A stretch of DNA of 64,000 nt from Corallium rubrum (Eukaryota; Cnidaria; Anthozoa; Scleralcyonacea; Coralliidae): positions 1-64,000 of the forward strand of contig OZ036017.1 of the NCBI GenBank assembly GCA_964035015.1, written 5' to 3'. This document shows, in pieces, positions 1 to 11,350 of the stretch; position 1 is the stretch's first letter, and each line of letters begins with the position of its first letter. A model generated the notes under the pieces. The model searched no databases, was not told where the DNA came from, and saw only the letters and a program-made list of their open reading frames with translations. A program made the position numbers and the translations under genes.

Positions 1-9
1 TCGACCAAT

Positions 10-297
10 GGGGCGCACACGCTACGATTTTAGTCGGCCGAATTTTATCGGCTGGTCAATCGATAAAAAACGGTGTTTACCATACAGGTGTGCCATTTTC
101 ATGTAAAAGCTCACACATTTAGCAACTAGACCCACCATTTTTACGATCATCAAACCAAATAACTGCAGGAAGAATAAGTGATCAGTGGAACGATAAAAAT
201 TGTTAATCGACACACACGGCCATGATGCTATATTTTGACCGATTTTAATCTGGCATTTTTATCGGCCGACTAAGTAAAATCGTGTGTGTGTGCTCCC
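10..297. mobile_element. Foldback/MITE with ~27-bp terminal inverted repeats
   Basis: The left arm (10-50, starting GGGGCGCACACG and containing TTTAGTCGGCCGA) is repeated in reverse complement at about 264-297. There is no coding capacity between the arms. I saw no clear target-site duplication, so the ends are good to a few bases only. Confidence 0.6.
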
Positions 298-907
298 GGC
301 TTAAAGTTGGTGGTTCGCTCCTGTGCCTCCAAGGTTTCTCTCCGATTTTCGTCTATTTGCAAAAAAACATCATAGACAGTTCCCTCGATTAGTTATACGA
401 ACTAGTTACCTTTTTGACATCGAATGTGTGGGCCATCCTCGCACGAAGCAACTTTCAGCTTGCTGCGAGTACTCGCACGGTATATGATCACCACATGCAT
501 GCAGCTCGTTGCAATAACTCGCTGGGTTTCAAGACTGATGAAGCGATAGCCGAGTTTTTTTGAACAAACTTCTCGGTGTTTGGCTATCCTGATGAAGCAC
601 TCTTCTGAGTGTTTGAAAGAGCATCTCAAACAAATCCGTATATATTTTAAGAGCAAATCGAGATGAAAGTTCGATTAATTTATGTAATTTTTTCCTTCAA
701 TATATCCATGCAAATTAACCATCGACACGGTAATGATTTCCTTTGTGTAGTTTTCTCATGAATTACTAACGAGTTTGAAATATTGACATAATTTGTTTTT
801 GACTGATTGATTTACCGCGAGTACTTGCTGCGAGTAACAAATAGTTCAAAACTTTCAACTATCCACCACGAGCGCTAGGACTGGAAATCCGTCCGTTAAG
901 AGCATCA
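298..907. other. Non-coding repeat-derived stretch
   Basis: No gene seen. Around 302-350 there is a copy of a dispersed repeat with the core GGTTCGCTCCTGTGCC, also seen near 1120, 1450, 18250, 46680 and, inverted, near 32600. The part around 720-800 resembles 30590-30660 (shared Met-codon-rich TTTCCTTTGTG segment). A 22-codon hydrophobic ORF at 663-729 ends at a possible phase-1 donor but lies in this repeat, so it is not called an exon. Confidence 0.4.
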
Positions 908-1275
908 TATGCTATATCGGTAAATAAACTCAGATTTGCATGAACCCCTTACGGTGCACAGTTTAATTTCGTTCGTAATTGATTTCCGTTTCATTTTTCG
1001 CACCAGCGCGCAACAAAGGGAAAATGATGAAGCGGTTCTCTTCACCCCCCAGGAAACGAATTTCTTAGCCTCCCACTGCTTTCGTTTTACACAAGTCAAG
1101 CCTAGATTCATATGAGTAGAGTTGTTAGTTCTTTCCAGTGCTTCAACGGTTTTTCTGCAATTCCTTTTTTTTACTTGCAAGCATAAACGCGTGCAACCAG
1201 GGGGGGAGTGCCAGGCCTCTCTACTTTTCCCCTTTTTTTTGCGCTCGTATGCAACATAAGATAGATGGCAAAAAT
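908..1275. repeat. Direct repeat, copy 1
   Basis: This segment is repeated in the same orientation at 1963-2345. Long near-identical blocks are shared, such as TTTAATTTCGTTCGTAATTG followed by the TTTTTCGCACCAGCGCGCAAC stretch. Both copies contain the GAGTAGAGTT-type dispersed repeat core. Frames crossing it are not gene-like. Confidence 0.7.
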
Positions 1276-1962
1276 TAATAAACGAGCGAATGAAAAAGTC
1301 AGGTAAACTAAGCATATACTGATGCAACTGCTTTATTAGTGTACAAATAGGTTGAGTCTAAAGTTTGCGGGTGGCATGTGTTCCTAGCGCACTGCCTCTT
1401 CACCGCCAATCACTTAACGTCTGATACAAGTTGACAGACTACAGTTGTTGGTTCGCTCCTGTGCCCCAAAGGTTTTTCTCCAACTTTCGTCTCTTGACAA
1501 AAGGACTTCAAAAAAACACAACGACTACGAACGACTACGGCAACGTGTTTGCACAATAGAATTTTATGTCCTATACAAAGCGCTTTTGCAAATGAAGGTC
1601 CCAAGAGTAATTTTCATGCCGTCGTGACTGTTGACAACGTAGAAAAAGCATTTTGACGTTTAAAGACAACGCGAAACCTGAGTCACTACAGAAGCCTTGG
1701 AGAAGCTTAACATTACTCTCGCTATACCATAGATTGAACAAGTGTTTTTCTTCAAGAATTTAAGAACAAAACGAGTCCGTGCAATTATGTATCTTGAAAT
1801 TTGAATGTATAAATACACCACCATTTAATATCACTGTTAAACTTTCTACCGTAGCCGTAGTCCGTTGTCTGAATCTTAAAGTCCCTAAAATCAACACCAC
1901 ACACAGTTCCCTCGACATCGCATGTGTGGGCCCATTAGGTTAAGACCATCACAAATACTGTC
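1276..1962. other. Non-coding spacer between direct repeats
   Basis: No gene, RNA or bounded mobile element could be supported. It contains one more copy of the GGTTCGCTCCTGTGCC dispersed repeat near 1450. The small open frames on both strands lack start context, splice sites or protein-like composition. Confidence 0.4.
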
Positions 1963-2345
1963 ATATGCTATCTCGGTAAATCAACTCAGATTTCCATGTA
2001 CCCTCTGGAGTACACTTTAATTTCGTTCGTAATTGATTTCCATTTCATTTTTCGCACCAGCGCGCAACAAAGGAAGATACGAAGCCGTTCTCCTCACACC
2101 CCGCAAAGAAAGGCATTTTTTGAGCGGAAGCCCTCTTCACCGCTTACGTCTTACACAAGTCGAGTCACTCGTATATAGGACTAGAACTCTAGTCCTCTTT
2201 CCAATGCCTCAACGATTTTTCTGTTGTAGCTTCCTTTATTTACTTGTGAGCATAAACACGCGCAACCAAGGGGGAGTGCAGACCGCCTCTCTTTTTTTCC
2301 CAGGAACGAACTTTTGGCGCTCGTATGCAACATAAGATAGATGTC
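1963..2345. repeat. Direct repeat, copy 2
   Basis: Second copy of the segment at 908-1275, about 1055 bp downstream, with scattered substitutions and small indels. The spacing and orientation suggest a local segmental or tandem duplication, not two independent insertions. Confidence 0.7.
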
Positions 2346-2482
2346 AAAATTATAATAATATTAATAGCAATAATGTAATAACAATAGTAATAATAATTGA
2401 TTGCAAACAAAAATTGGGAAAGACAATTTTAGCCTTTACTGCCCTTTTTAATACTGCGATTGATAAAAATAAAGTAAATACT

Positions 2483-3672
2483 AATATAAATATGTTTTGT
2501 GGAAACACCACGTCAAATATTTCCTTGCTATTAAGCTTTCGGCCTGTTGACTCGGGCACAGAATAGAAAGACAACCAGAAGTCCGACTCGCGTCGGAACC
2601 TTTGAAGTTTATGTCCTCGCGCATGTCGCCTCGCGCATCCTGATTCTTCGCCATCCTACGCCATCCCACGCAATCCTGGCAAGTTCCCCCGGCAGTTCGG
2701 ACCTTCAAACGGAGGTTAAACCTGCCGGGGGAACTTGCCTAGGACATTGCGTGGGATCGCGTGGGATGGCGTAAAATATAGCGCCTGCGCATTGAAGAAA
2801 TGCGGACAAGTTTTCACTTGAGTCGGACTTCTGGTTGTGTTACTATTCTGTGACTCAGGCCATTAGAGCAATAACAACAAGTTGTTGGCTCACGTCATTT
2901 ATAAACTAAGCAACTGATCAATTAAATCCTGTCCTTCCTGAGAAACAGTGCGATGTTTTGCAATCTCAATAGACTCCCTTGTTCTTCGCGTGAAGTATTG
3001 CTTGTCGCTGACTAAGAGTGACGACTCTTCCCACTTAAGGTGGCTCCATACAGTTTCTTGAAAAATGGAAAATACAAATTTGAGAGTTCAAAAAACGTGA
3101 TTAAACAATTCGGAAAAATAAAACTAAATGTTATGCATGGTTAAACAGTCTGACAATCAAAAACTGCAACCAAATAAATAGCAACAGTTGCTGCTATGGC
3201 AACAATGACGTTTCAAAATGGCGGCCATTTTTAAAATTTTTTAAAAATTAGCAAACATGATTTTTCCGGAAAAAAAATTATTCGTTCTACAGAATTTTTT
3301 TAAAATCGGCCTATTGATTACTCCTACTTCAAGAAAAGTTAATGAAAAAAAAATTGGGGGTCACCAAAGTTTTTTCGAATTAAATTAGTTTGAAGGGTAA
3401 TTGGCAGCCATTTTGAAACGTCATTGTTGCCATAGCAACAACTGTTGCTATTTATTTGGTAACAGTTTTTGATTGTCAGACTGTTTAACTATGCAGAACA
3501 TTTAGTTTTATTCTTTTCCCGAATTGTTTAATCAAGTGTTTTGGACTCTCAAACCCTTAACACGATGGTCCTACTTTGCTTAGCTTATAAATGACGTGAG
3601 CCAACAACTTGTTGTCATTGCTCTGATGAAGGCCTGAGTCAACTGGTGTTTCCACAAAACTTATTTATATTA
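2483..3672. mobile_element. Composite nested foldback element upstream of gene A
   Basis: Several nested inverted repeats share this block. The outermost arms are 2483-2565 and 3632-3672, sharing the reverse complement of GGTGTTTCCACAAAAC. Inside are arms 2541-2862 (CCAGAAGTCCGACT and its complement) and 2852-2920 against 3575-3640 (AACAACTTGTTG around an ACGTCATTTATAA block). A TTAA-type MITE is nested further at 3035-3560. A fragment of the outer arm recurs at 39391-39440. The right edge stops about 11 bp before the first ATG of the gene A open frame. Confidence 0.6.
3035..3560. mobile_element. TTAA-flanked MITE (family 1), right terminal repeat mostly deleted
   Basis: Starts TTAAGGTGGCTCCATACAG like the copies at 24851-25544 and 29666-30356, and has the same mirrored interior (AACAGTTGTTGCTATGGC type core). 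At the right end most of the expected terminal repeat is missing, but CCTTAA at 3555-3560 remains. It looks like a decayed copy that has lost about 40 bp. Confidence 0.75.
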
Positions 3673-3738
3673 CTTTATCGCCATGAAAACTTTCAAAGAA
3701 TTAATTAAAGTAAATACAATTAATGATATTTTCTATAG

Positions 3739-4396
3739 CGCCCCATCCGTAGGGTTCACAGGAGATTGGAAAGAAATCGTCGAGGGAGAATTAGGAGTAG
3801 GAAACGACTTCAGGGTCATTTACGTTGGCTCCCGACTTCCAGGAAATCCAGACAGGACCATAATTGCCCAATACAAATTCAGTGACAATGGCGAAGTCCT
3901 CGAACATCTGCTTGAAGGTCCCTTAAAAGCTGACGACAAGGAAATATACACAAAAACCCTGTTCATGCCTTACGACGCGAAGAAACTGGTGATCTGGTTC
4001 AAATGTTTGGATAATGGAGAGGTCACCTGGGACAGCGACTATGGTAAGAATTACCATTTCGAAATTACCGAGCCAAGCATTGTATTCGATGAAGACTGGG
4101 GCGAGACCGTACATGGAGATCTCGAGGCTGGTGGAGAGTTCGACATCTACTACGACTCGAAACGACTGGAGGAAAACGACGAAATCTTTGCCGAAATGAA
4201 GTTCTCTGACGAAGGGGAAGTTTCAACCAAGAAATTACTGGGACTTGGAGATGAAACCACGTACCAAACAGGAGCTGTATCTATCCCTGATGATGCCAAG
4301 TCGGTCATCATGTGGTTTTATCACGAGGCAAACGGCGAAAAGAAGTACGACAGCGACTACGGCAAGAACTATCACTTTCAGTTGGCGAGCGAATAA
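3739..4396 (+). CDS. Gene A, last exon: two-domain DUF6209-like protein (partial gene)
   Basis: Function unknown. The exon encodes two tandem domains. Domain 1 runs from FTGDWKEIVEGEL to WDSDYGKNYHF and domain 2 from VFDEDWGETVHGDL to YDSDYGKNYHFQLASE, ending at TAA 4394-4396. Each domain has W, G-x-L, IY(V/Y), an acidic SD-x-GEV strand and (V/I)I(W/M)WF before the terminal motif. The frame stays open up to an ATG at 3683, but an acceptor (TTTTCTATAG) at 3738 gives phase 2, exactly as in genes B, C and D. The 3683 ATG therefore probably lies in intron sequence next to a transposon. The upstream signal-peptide and linker exons were not found and may lie outside the window. This is the shortest and most acidic member: it lacks the RAW-x-IFA stretch of the others. 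An intronless start at 3683 is the alternative. Confidence 0.8.
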
Positions 4397-5010
4397 AATC
4401 GTTGTACGTTAAACTGTCAGTGTGTTTGCTTTCAAATAACGTTTAGCCAAACTTTAGTCAAGCATTGTAATCATAGACGATAAAATACATACGTAGAGAC
4501 AAACTGTTTTCTATCGCTTCTTAGATGACTGTAAACGCAAGCCGACTACGTTAGGTTGGCCAGTGAATAAAATTGTCGTGCATTGAACTGTCAGTGTCCT
4601 GCTTTTAAGTAAGGTTTGTCAACTTTAATCGAGCAGTACAACCATATAAAGACCATAAAATACATACGTAGAGACACAAACTGTTTTTTATCGCTTCTTA
4701 GATGACTGTAAACGCAAACCAACTACTTTAAACCGATTTCCCACTTGCGAATAAATTCGCGCGAATCGAATTTTTCTTTTGTTCTGGAACTAATTAGAAA
4801 CCTATTCAATATTTTATATATACAATAAAGAAATGTCGATTCGCGCGAAAAATTCGCAAGTGGAAAACGGGCTTTAGGTTGCCCAGTGAATAAAATTGTC
4901 GTGCGTTGAAAGTATAACGCTTTGCCAAACTTTAGTCAAACAGTGCAACCATATAGACTAAAATGCATACGTAGAGACAACCTGTTTTCTATCGCCTCTT
5001 GCTGTAAACG
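4393..5010. repeat. Triplicated 3' end/polyA region of gene A
   Basis: A ~173-bp unit beginning AATAAAAT(C/T)G occurs three times in direct orientation, from 4393, 4566 and 4889. Each unit carries a GTCAGTGT or GTTGAAAG stretch, ACATACGTAGAGACA and a CTGTTTTCTATCGC block. The first AATAAA (4392-4397) overlaps the gene A stop codon, so every unit supplies a polyadenylation signal. The third copy is separated from the second by a small inserted MITE. Confidence 0.8.
4731..4871. mobile_element. 141-bp MITE inserted in the gene A 3' repeats
   Basis: Terminal inverted repeats CACTTGCGAAT / ATTCGCAAGTG with an inner ATTCGCGCGAA match. It is flanked by CTTTA at 4726-4730 and 4872-4876. The neighbouring tandem unit at ~4540-4560 preserves the uninterrupted sequence and acts as an empty site. 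Confidence 0.7.
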
Positions 5011-5089
5011 ACTCTAGCCTGCAATTTGCAAATAACTTACACGCAAACCAACCATCAACAGCTAGCTTGAGTCCGACACAGGGGCTAAG

Positions 5090-5290
5090 GTCCCCTACAG
5101 GGGGGCTAGTAGGGGGAAAATTTTCAAAATGGGGGGCTAGTAGGAGAAAAATTTTCACAATGGGGGGCTAGTAGGGGGAAAATTTTCAAAATGGGCGGCT
5201 AGTAGGGGGGAAATTTTCACAATGGGGGGCTAGTAGGGGGAAAATTTTCACAATGGGGGGCTAGTAGGGGGAAAATTATCAAAATGGGGA
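5090..5290. repeat. G-rich ~31-bp minisatellite
   Basis: About six tandem copies of a unit containing GGGGGCTAGTAGGGGG followed by AAAATTTTCA(A/C)AAT. There is no coding potential. Confidence 0.85.
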
Positions 5291-5320
5291 CCGACCATGT
5301 TTTCGAAGCTTGAATATGCG

Positions 5321-5700
5321 AAGCAATTATTTAGATTAATAATTGCAAGATTTAGCTTCCAGGCTTTCGCAAAAGCGAATTTGTCAATGACTTCGTCAAA
5401 GTTAATTCTGCATATATAATTTTGGCAAAAATGTCGTCCACTAGCAAGCGCCATTCGTTTTCGAGAGTTTAATACGGAGCAATTATTAAGATTAATAATT
5501 GCAAGATTTAGCTTCCAGGCTTTCGCAGAAACAAATTTGTCAATAAAAATCTTTTAAATTTTTGTGTCAAAAATGTCGCACACTACCAAACGTTACACGC
5601 CATTCGGTGTTTTCGAGGGTTTAATACGAGGCAATTATTTTAATAATTGCAGGATTTCGCTTTCAGGCTTTCGCAGAAACAAATTTGTCAATGAAAACCT
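5321..5700. repeat. Three tandem ~155-bp repeats
   Basis: The block GCAATTATT...TAATAATTGCA followed by TTCCAGGCTTTCGCA recurs near 5321, 5479 and 5631, each with an AAATTTGTCAAT stretch. The copies are diverged. Confidence 0.75.
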
Positions 5701-5739
5701 TTTAAATTTTTGTATTGTATAAAACAAATTTAAAATGAG

Positions 5740-6290
5740 GAGGAACGGCGTTTGTGGTTTGTAAATAACTCATCTCGTTCAAGAGATATTCACGTTTTTG
5801 AAATATGCAAATTATATGGCTGATGACGTCATTTTCTCCAAACGAGCGAAATGAAAATCGTAAAATTAGGAATATCTCTAGAAATAAACAATAGAAAGTG
5901 CTCAAATTTTGCATGCTTATAGTATTAAATAAAATACGTGTCACTGTGGAACTTTAGTTGTTTTCGTGGAAACTGCTGAGTTCCTGGCCCCCTCCAATGA
6001 TAAAATTAAATTTTCTTATTTATCAGCAATCAAGTAGCATTTACTCCAGCGAAGAAGTGTGAAGATTAGGGCTTATGTAGGCATTGTAATCCAAACGTTT
6101 AAATCTTTCTATTTTTAAACAATGAGGCAAAAATGATAATTCTCTTTTTAAGGTTTAGAGTAACCTGAGAGAATGCGCTTACCATGGCAATCACAAAAGT
6201 TCCACAGAGAAGTGTATTTTATTAGATACTATAAGCATACAAAGTTTAAGCGCGTTCTATTGTTTATTTCTAGAGATATTTCTAGAGCGA
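5740..6290. mobile_element. Inverted-repeat element, diverged
   Basis: Sequence around 5865-5960 (AATATCTCTAGAAATAAACAATAG through GTGGAACTTT) is found in reverse complement at 6195-6290. The interior is AT-rich and non-coding. The ends are not precisely defined. Confidence 0.55.
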
Positions 6291-6366
6291 AAGTATCGCC
6301 CAACTATAGCAAACGCCATACGTACGCTCCGGCGAGCATGCGCCACATGTTCACTATATACGCTAT

Positions 6367-6904
6367 CATAGGCGGCGGAAGATAGGTTTAGTAGGGGGGG
6401 CTGACTTCGAGCGCCGAAGGCGCGAGAAACTTCTAGGGGGCTAAATTTTGAAATCTAGAGTCTCTGAAATGGCATTTCCTGCGTTTTGGGGGAAGATTTT
6501 ACAGAATCCTAAACGTTATAAAACCTTTACCGCCCACAACAATTTTTTCATTATTCATTTTTTTCGGCCTTTCTTAATTCTTGGCTCAGACGAAAACGGC
6601 AATTCATTGTTCAAACTCTGAGAAACATTTCGATATGGCTCATTCATAACACTTCTGGTCAACAGTCATCAAATGCTAATACCTGGAGTACTTCATGAAA
6701 TGAGTTTTGAGCTATCAGCAGTGATATGGAATTTTCAAAATGCTGTATATCAAAGATGTATAAATATTCAACGTATAATCACCCTTACCTTCGGAGAAAA
6801 GGCAGGAGGGCTTAACCCCCCCCCCCCCCTTTTTTCCACTTTTACAAAGTTGGAGGGGAGACTTTAGCCCCCCAGCCCCCCCCCCCCCCCCCCCGCCGCC
6901 TATG
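6367..6904. mobile_element. CATAGGCG-family TIR element with 8-bp TSD
   Basis: Terminal repeats CATAGGCGGCGG / CCGCCGCCTATG are flanked by TACGCTAT at 6359-6366 and 6905-6912. The interior has long G and C runs and a GGCATTTCCTGCGTTTT block, shared with the elements at 16959-17531, 23006-23486 and 62084-63207. An 8-bp duplication fits hAT-type transposition. Confidence 0.85.
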
Positions 6905-6912
6905 TACGCTAT

Positions 6913-7172
6913 CGCTCACTATATCTTCTGGACTTTTTCTACGTGTCTTAAATACCTTGAACAAAAAACAGTCGTCTTCCCAAAAGGTTCACTAGTTCAA
7001 CTCCGGTGCTACATTTCATCGATAAACATCACTATATAACGTTGAAGAAATAGATAGTTATAGTCCGTTATGGTTGGTTGGTGAGCGAGCGAGCCTCTAA
7101 AACACTTTGGAATGTAATACAACAGTGAAATACTTGACCGCGATTGGCTGAGCGAGGGCAACCAGTCTCTAT
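6913..7172. other. Spacer without recognised features
   Basis: AT-rich sequence between two transposons. No open frame, RNA or repeat that I could support. Confidence 0.4.
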
Positions 7173-7173
7173 A

Positions 7174-8498
7174 AGGCCCTGTTCACACTATACCGGATAG
7201 CTTTTGTGCCGGTGTAACAGGACCAGATGCCCCCCCCCCCTTCAGAATGCCCCCCGGGGCATCTGGTACTACGACCAGATGCCTCCCAGGACCAGATGCC
7301 CCCCTTGTGAAATCCTTTAAAATACTTCTTAAACCAAGTTCGAAATGTATTGTAACTTGTTTCGAAACTAACAATAAAACCCTTAGATGGTTAAATGAGT
7401 TCGCAAGCGTTCGATAGAGGTTGAAATGTCTCCCAAGTGCCATTGAAATCGGTCAGCAATGATTAATGGTTTTCTATTTTTGAAACAGTGCTTCGGAGAA
7501 AAACCCGTACCGAAATAGTGCCTTTTTCAGAGTATGCCAGACCCGAAAACTGAGGTCTAATTCAACGCTTCGAAACATCAGCTCAACGATGTTACAATCA
7601 ATGAAAAAACAAAACTTGAACATCTATTTAATAAATTGGAAATTCGGCATGACCATGACCATGACGACTGACAAAATTCTAATGCCTTCCGCGTGCTGGC
7701 TTTCGGACTTTCTCTTTCATTATTTTGACGCCATAACTATCGAATAACGTGGAATAGTCTGATAGCCATATGTGCACTCAGCGTAAGGGAGAATATCAGA
7801 CGTCTGCGAAATTAGACTTCGCAAAAAATGGAGGCGTGCATGGCACCATATAATTCGAAAGCCACCACGCGAAGTGCATTAGAATTTGCCGAATTTCCAA
7901 TTTATTAAATAGATGTTCAAGTTTTGTTTTTTATTGATTGTAACATCGTTGAGTTGAGGTTTCGAAGCGTTGAATTAGGCCTCGGTTTTAGGCAATATTT
8001 CAGCATGGGTTTTTCTCCGAAGCACTGTTTCAAAAATAGAAAACCATTGATCATTGCTGATCGCGATTAACATTTCAATGGCCCGGGGGGGCATTCTGAA
8101 GGGGAGGGGGGGCATCTAGTCCTGTTACACCGGCACGAAAACCATATCGGATAGGCCTTCTGTCCACACACAAAACGCCTGCTCCGGCACAATTTCTGTG
8201 CCGGCACGCCGCTGCGCCGCTCCGATCTCGAAAGAGGTACAACTTGTATCGGATAGCTTTTTGTGCCGTTCCAGCTCCAGTGCAAACGGAGTTCGAAATC
8301 GTTCCGGAAGTAAATTAATAGAATAGAGTGTGGGAATTGGTTGTATCGTCAGGTTTTCGTGCCGGCACAAAAGCTATCCGGTAGTGTGAGTGGGGCTTAC
8401 TTCGGCACAATATCGTGCCGATCGAATCTGTTTACAATATACTGGATATTTTTTGTGCCGGCACGAAAACCTATCCGGTATAGTGTGAACGGGGCTTT
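7174..8498. mobile_element. TIR element with a second element nested inside
   Basis: Outer terminal repeats are of type TTCACACTATACCGGATAG / CTATCCGGTATAGTGTGAA. Further subterminal copies of TGTGCCGGCAC and CTATCCGG lie near 8130-8470. The outer element has no coding region. It is interrupted by the element at 7216-8129. Confidence 0.7.
7216..8129. mobile_element. Nested foldback element in a CCGG site
   Basis: Terminal repeats TGTAACAGGACCAGATGCCC / GGGCATCTAGTCCTGTTACA. The outer sequence reads GTGCCGG on the left and CCGGCACG on the right, so CCGG is duplicated at the insertion. The interior is a large imperfect palindrome (for example AACATCTATTTAATAAATTG near 7617 and its complement near 7900). 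Confidence 0.7.
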
Positions 8499-8810
8499 TC
8501 GAGACGGAGAGCTCTCCTATAAAGGCTAGTCTCAGTCTCAGTAAAAAGACTGTAAACATTCGTATGTTCCCAAATTACATAGCTATAAGAAACTTGTAAA
8601 TTATTTATAATCTTCAATCTAAACTTTGAACTCAATGTTTGTAAATATCTTAGAAAGAACCAGAGTTCCAGAAATGTAGTTGTAAAAACTGTTTTGTCGA
8701 CAAATATCGAGTACGCCAAGTGCCCAAGTTGCAAGTGGCCATGTCTTGTATAACGTACCGAAAATATAAGAATGTTAAACTTGTTATTTCATTTATGAGG
8801 TATATGCTAA

Positions 8811-8935
8811 AACAATTATTCATCTCAATGCCGGGGAATAGTGTGGATATTCACCTCGCCTATGACCTCGCCGAAGCGGCTCGGTGAATATCCAGCACTA
8901 TTCACCTCCACTTCCGTGAATAATTGTTAATTATC
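8811..8935. repeat. Short palindromic repeat, AATTATTCACCTC type
   Basis: CAATTATTCATCTC and GGATATTCACCTCG are mirrored by CGGTGAATATCC and GTGAATAATTG. Related palindromes sit at 9600-9715 and 48260-48380, so this is a dispersed small foldback family. Confidence 0.6.
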
Positions 8936-9099
8936 AAGACCGAGGTCAATGTTATCTGATGAAGTCGAAGTTTTATTATACATTCAAAATAGTCGCGCTA
9001 AGATGCAAGAAAAGTCTGGCAGTAAAAATTACTCCTTCGCGCGCTTTGTCGTGGTGACGACATCAACGTCCAATATTCTTTTTGAACACATCAGTCCAA

Positions 9100-9475
9100 T
9101 CATTGGATTGTAAAAGGACTGGATAGGAAACTAATAGTCATGTGGGGTGTTTTGAGCCTTTTGATTAGTTATATCGCATTCACTCAGTTTGCAAAATGGT
9201 TCAAACCTAGTTGCAAATTGTGATGTCACGAATGGCGTGAGTATGCTTGTTTTACTGAGATTTTTAAGTGAACTTTTCTTCAAATTCTTCATATTCTCAC
9301 ATTCAGATGACTATGTCGACGTTTCAAATGATTTTATCGCCTTACAAACCTGCCTAAGCCACAATCGAGTGTTCGAGGTAAACGTTGTTGATCTTTGTTT
9401 TGATGTTTTCTCGGTGTTGTTTCAAAGGAACTGGCGTCGCAAAATAGTACTTTGTTTTGCTCGGAATTTGTGATG
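9100..9475. repeat. Partial copy of the repeat also at 45941-46320
   Basis: From ATTGGATTGTAAAAGGACTGG to about 9470 this is nearly identical to 45950-46320, and a diverged inverted copy occupies 43735-44150. Each copy contains an apparent reading frame of 80-94 codons. Frame and start differ between copies, which argues for a transposon body and not a gene. Confidence 0.75.
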
Positions 9476-9599
9476 CATATTTTAACCTAGTAAACCTTGA
9501 TATTTTCTTTTAAAATGAGTAATAATAGATGGACATTTTACGTATTGTGGCTTTGTTGTATTAACAGGCAGTTCGATTATCATTTTAAACTTTGAATAT

Positions 9600-9915
9600 T
9601 TAACAATTATTCGCCGAAGGCGAGGTGAATATCGGTGTATAATAACCGAGACGAAATCGAGGTTATTATTCACCGATATTCACAGAGCCTGAGGTGAATA
9701 ATTGCTTTAGTATAAATACACATTTTCGTACTTTTAGGAACAGTATTCTCTTTGAAATTGTTAATTTCCTTGTCTGTGACATTGACAACTTTGGCTGGCG
9801 ACCATTTTGAATAAACGCTGTAGGTGATTATCGAGAATTAATCCGACCAATAGTAGCTCGACCAATAGTAGCTCGGCCAATCAGCGCGCGTGATTTTCTA
9901 TAATCACCTGTGTAT
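9600..9915. repeat. Two small foldback repeats
   Basis: 9605-9712 is a palindrome around GAATAATAACC-type arms (compare 48260-48380). 9830-9915 contains GGTGATTATCGA and a terminal ATTTTCTATAATCACC. It matches 48090-48155 inverted and its right half matches 20155-20235. Confidence 0.55.
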
Positions 9916-11340
9916 TTAAACTAAAGTAGGAGATTTTTAAAATTGTCAATTTCAACCAAGGTTGTTATGCTCATGCCATGGTCCAATTTACTGGAATTAA
10001 TTAACTGGAGTATGTTGACCAATAAGGAACGAGGATGAAGTTTGAATGTAATAATGTATGTTTGTTCCATAAGTGTATGTTTGGCGTCTGATCCGAAATT
10101 TTTAAATTGACTGTGGTTTAGTAAAAGAAGAACATGAAAAGAATATATACGGAGATATACAAATAAAACTGAGAAACGCAGGAAAGGGAGAGGGCCGGGA
10201 AAATAACAAGTTCAACAGCTTTCAAAAAACAAATAGGATTTTAATTACCCCGAAAAAGGAATGCACAGCTGAAAAAACTACATGTAATAGAATATCATGT
10301 GTTTGCTACGCAATAGTTCAAATACGAGACGGAGGACTTTACCGGGATTTTAAAGTCCAAGTGCTTTTTGAAAAGGCGAGCCTTTTTAATGCACGAGGGC
10401 TTTGTAATCCCGGTAAAGTCCGACGTCGAGTATTTGAACTGACTTCTCAAACTCAAAACTCCGAAGATACCTCTGAAACGTAATATAATGTGCCTTATTT
10501 CAAAGTACTAGTACTTTTCCTCCGAGTTCAAAGCACTGATTAAACATTAATTTCTTTTCTTTTTGGTTCATGAATTATTAACAAGACGCCTGGTCAGGCT
10601 TTCACTCGGGCTACTGCAAAATCACAGTGCTATGCAGTGCTAAGGTCTAAAGTCTATTAAACACATTGGTCACAGACAAAAGTCAAAACACAACCCAATT
10701 CTCCGATAAAAAACACAATTTGCAATAACAAAAGACGATTGCCTGTATTTATTAACGTATTTCCACACATGTACACAGCGTTCATATGTCGAGTCTCTTC
10801 AGGTATTAAATATCAACACAACTATCAACGGCGTGTGCGTTTGTAAGTGTATATAATATCAAGATACTTGCCAGCGACATTACTGCCCAATAACTATGAT
10901 CGTTTAATAACTACGTCCAAGAACACCTTGATCGTTTAATAACCCTTGAAGTGTTGAGTTCACCAAAAGCGAAAGAGTCTAATATTAGAAGTCGGCCTGA
11001 CCGGAAAACATGGCTGGTACCGGAAGTAAATTGTGCAAAAATGCAATTTTGTGACACGGAAAAAAAAAAAGGGAAAAAAAACGAGAAACAGAAACGGAGC
11101 CGAAACCTAGACTCGGTCTACCTATCGGTAGCCCGAGTAATGCGTTTTAGAAAGTAAAATATCAATGAAACCGATCCCTTTTTATTATGTGGTGATTGAC
11201 ATATAATTAATAGGAGTGAAAAATCAGTATTTACATTTCAGAAAAGCCGAGCAGATGTGTTTAAAATGAGTGAAGAAGTAAATCGATTTGGAATAGCTTG
11301 AAGAAATTCTCTAGTCATGGTAACAGAACCTTGGTATTCC
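9916..11340. other. Intergenic region upstream of gene B
   Basis: No gene recognised. It holds one clear foldback at 10326-10440 (GGACTTTACCGGGATT / AATCCCGGTAAAGTCC). The rest is AT-rich and unassigned. Confidence 0.4.
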
Positions 11341-11350
11341 GGGGACCTTG

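Noticed and set aside
663-729. Possible signal-peptide exon of gene A (MKVRLIYVIFSF...) with phase-1 donor
   Set aside because: The sequence belongs to a repeat also found near 30600. It is 67 nt, not 73 nt, and the core is weak. Kept only as a remote possibility.
905-1327. 140-codon minus-strand frame
   Set aside because: It lies in a duplicated repeat, and the second copy at 1963-2345 does not keep the frame.
5090-5290. Regular repeats resembling a CRISPR array
   Set aside because: No unique spacers between units; a simple minisatellite in an animal genome.
9189-9473. 94-codon frame, with a similar one at 46077-46316
   Set aside because: Part of a multi-copy repeat. Copies differ by frame-changing indels, so it is not a conserved protein.
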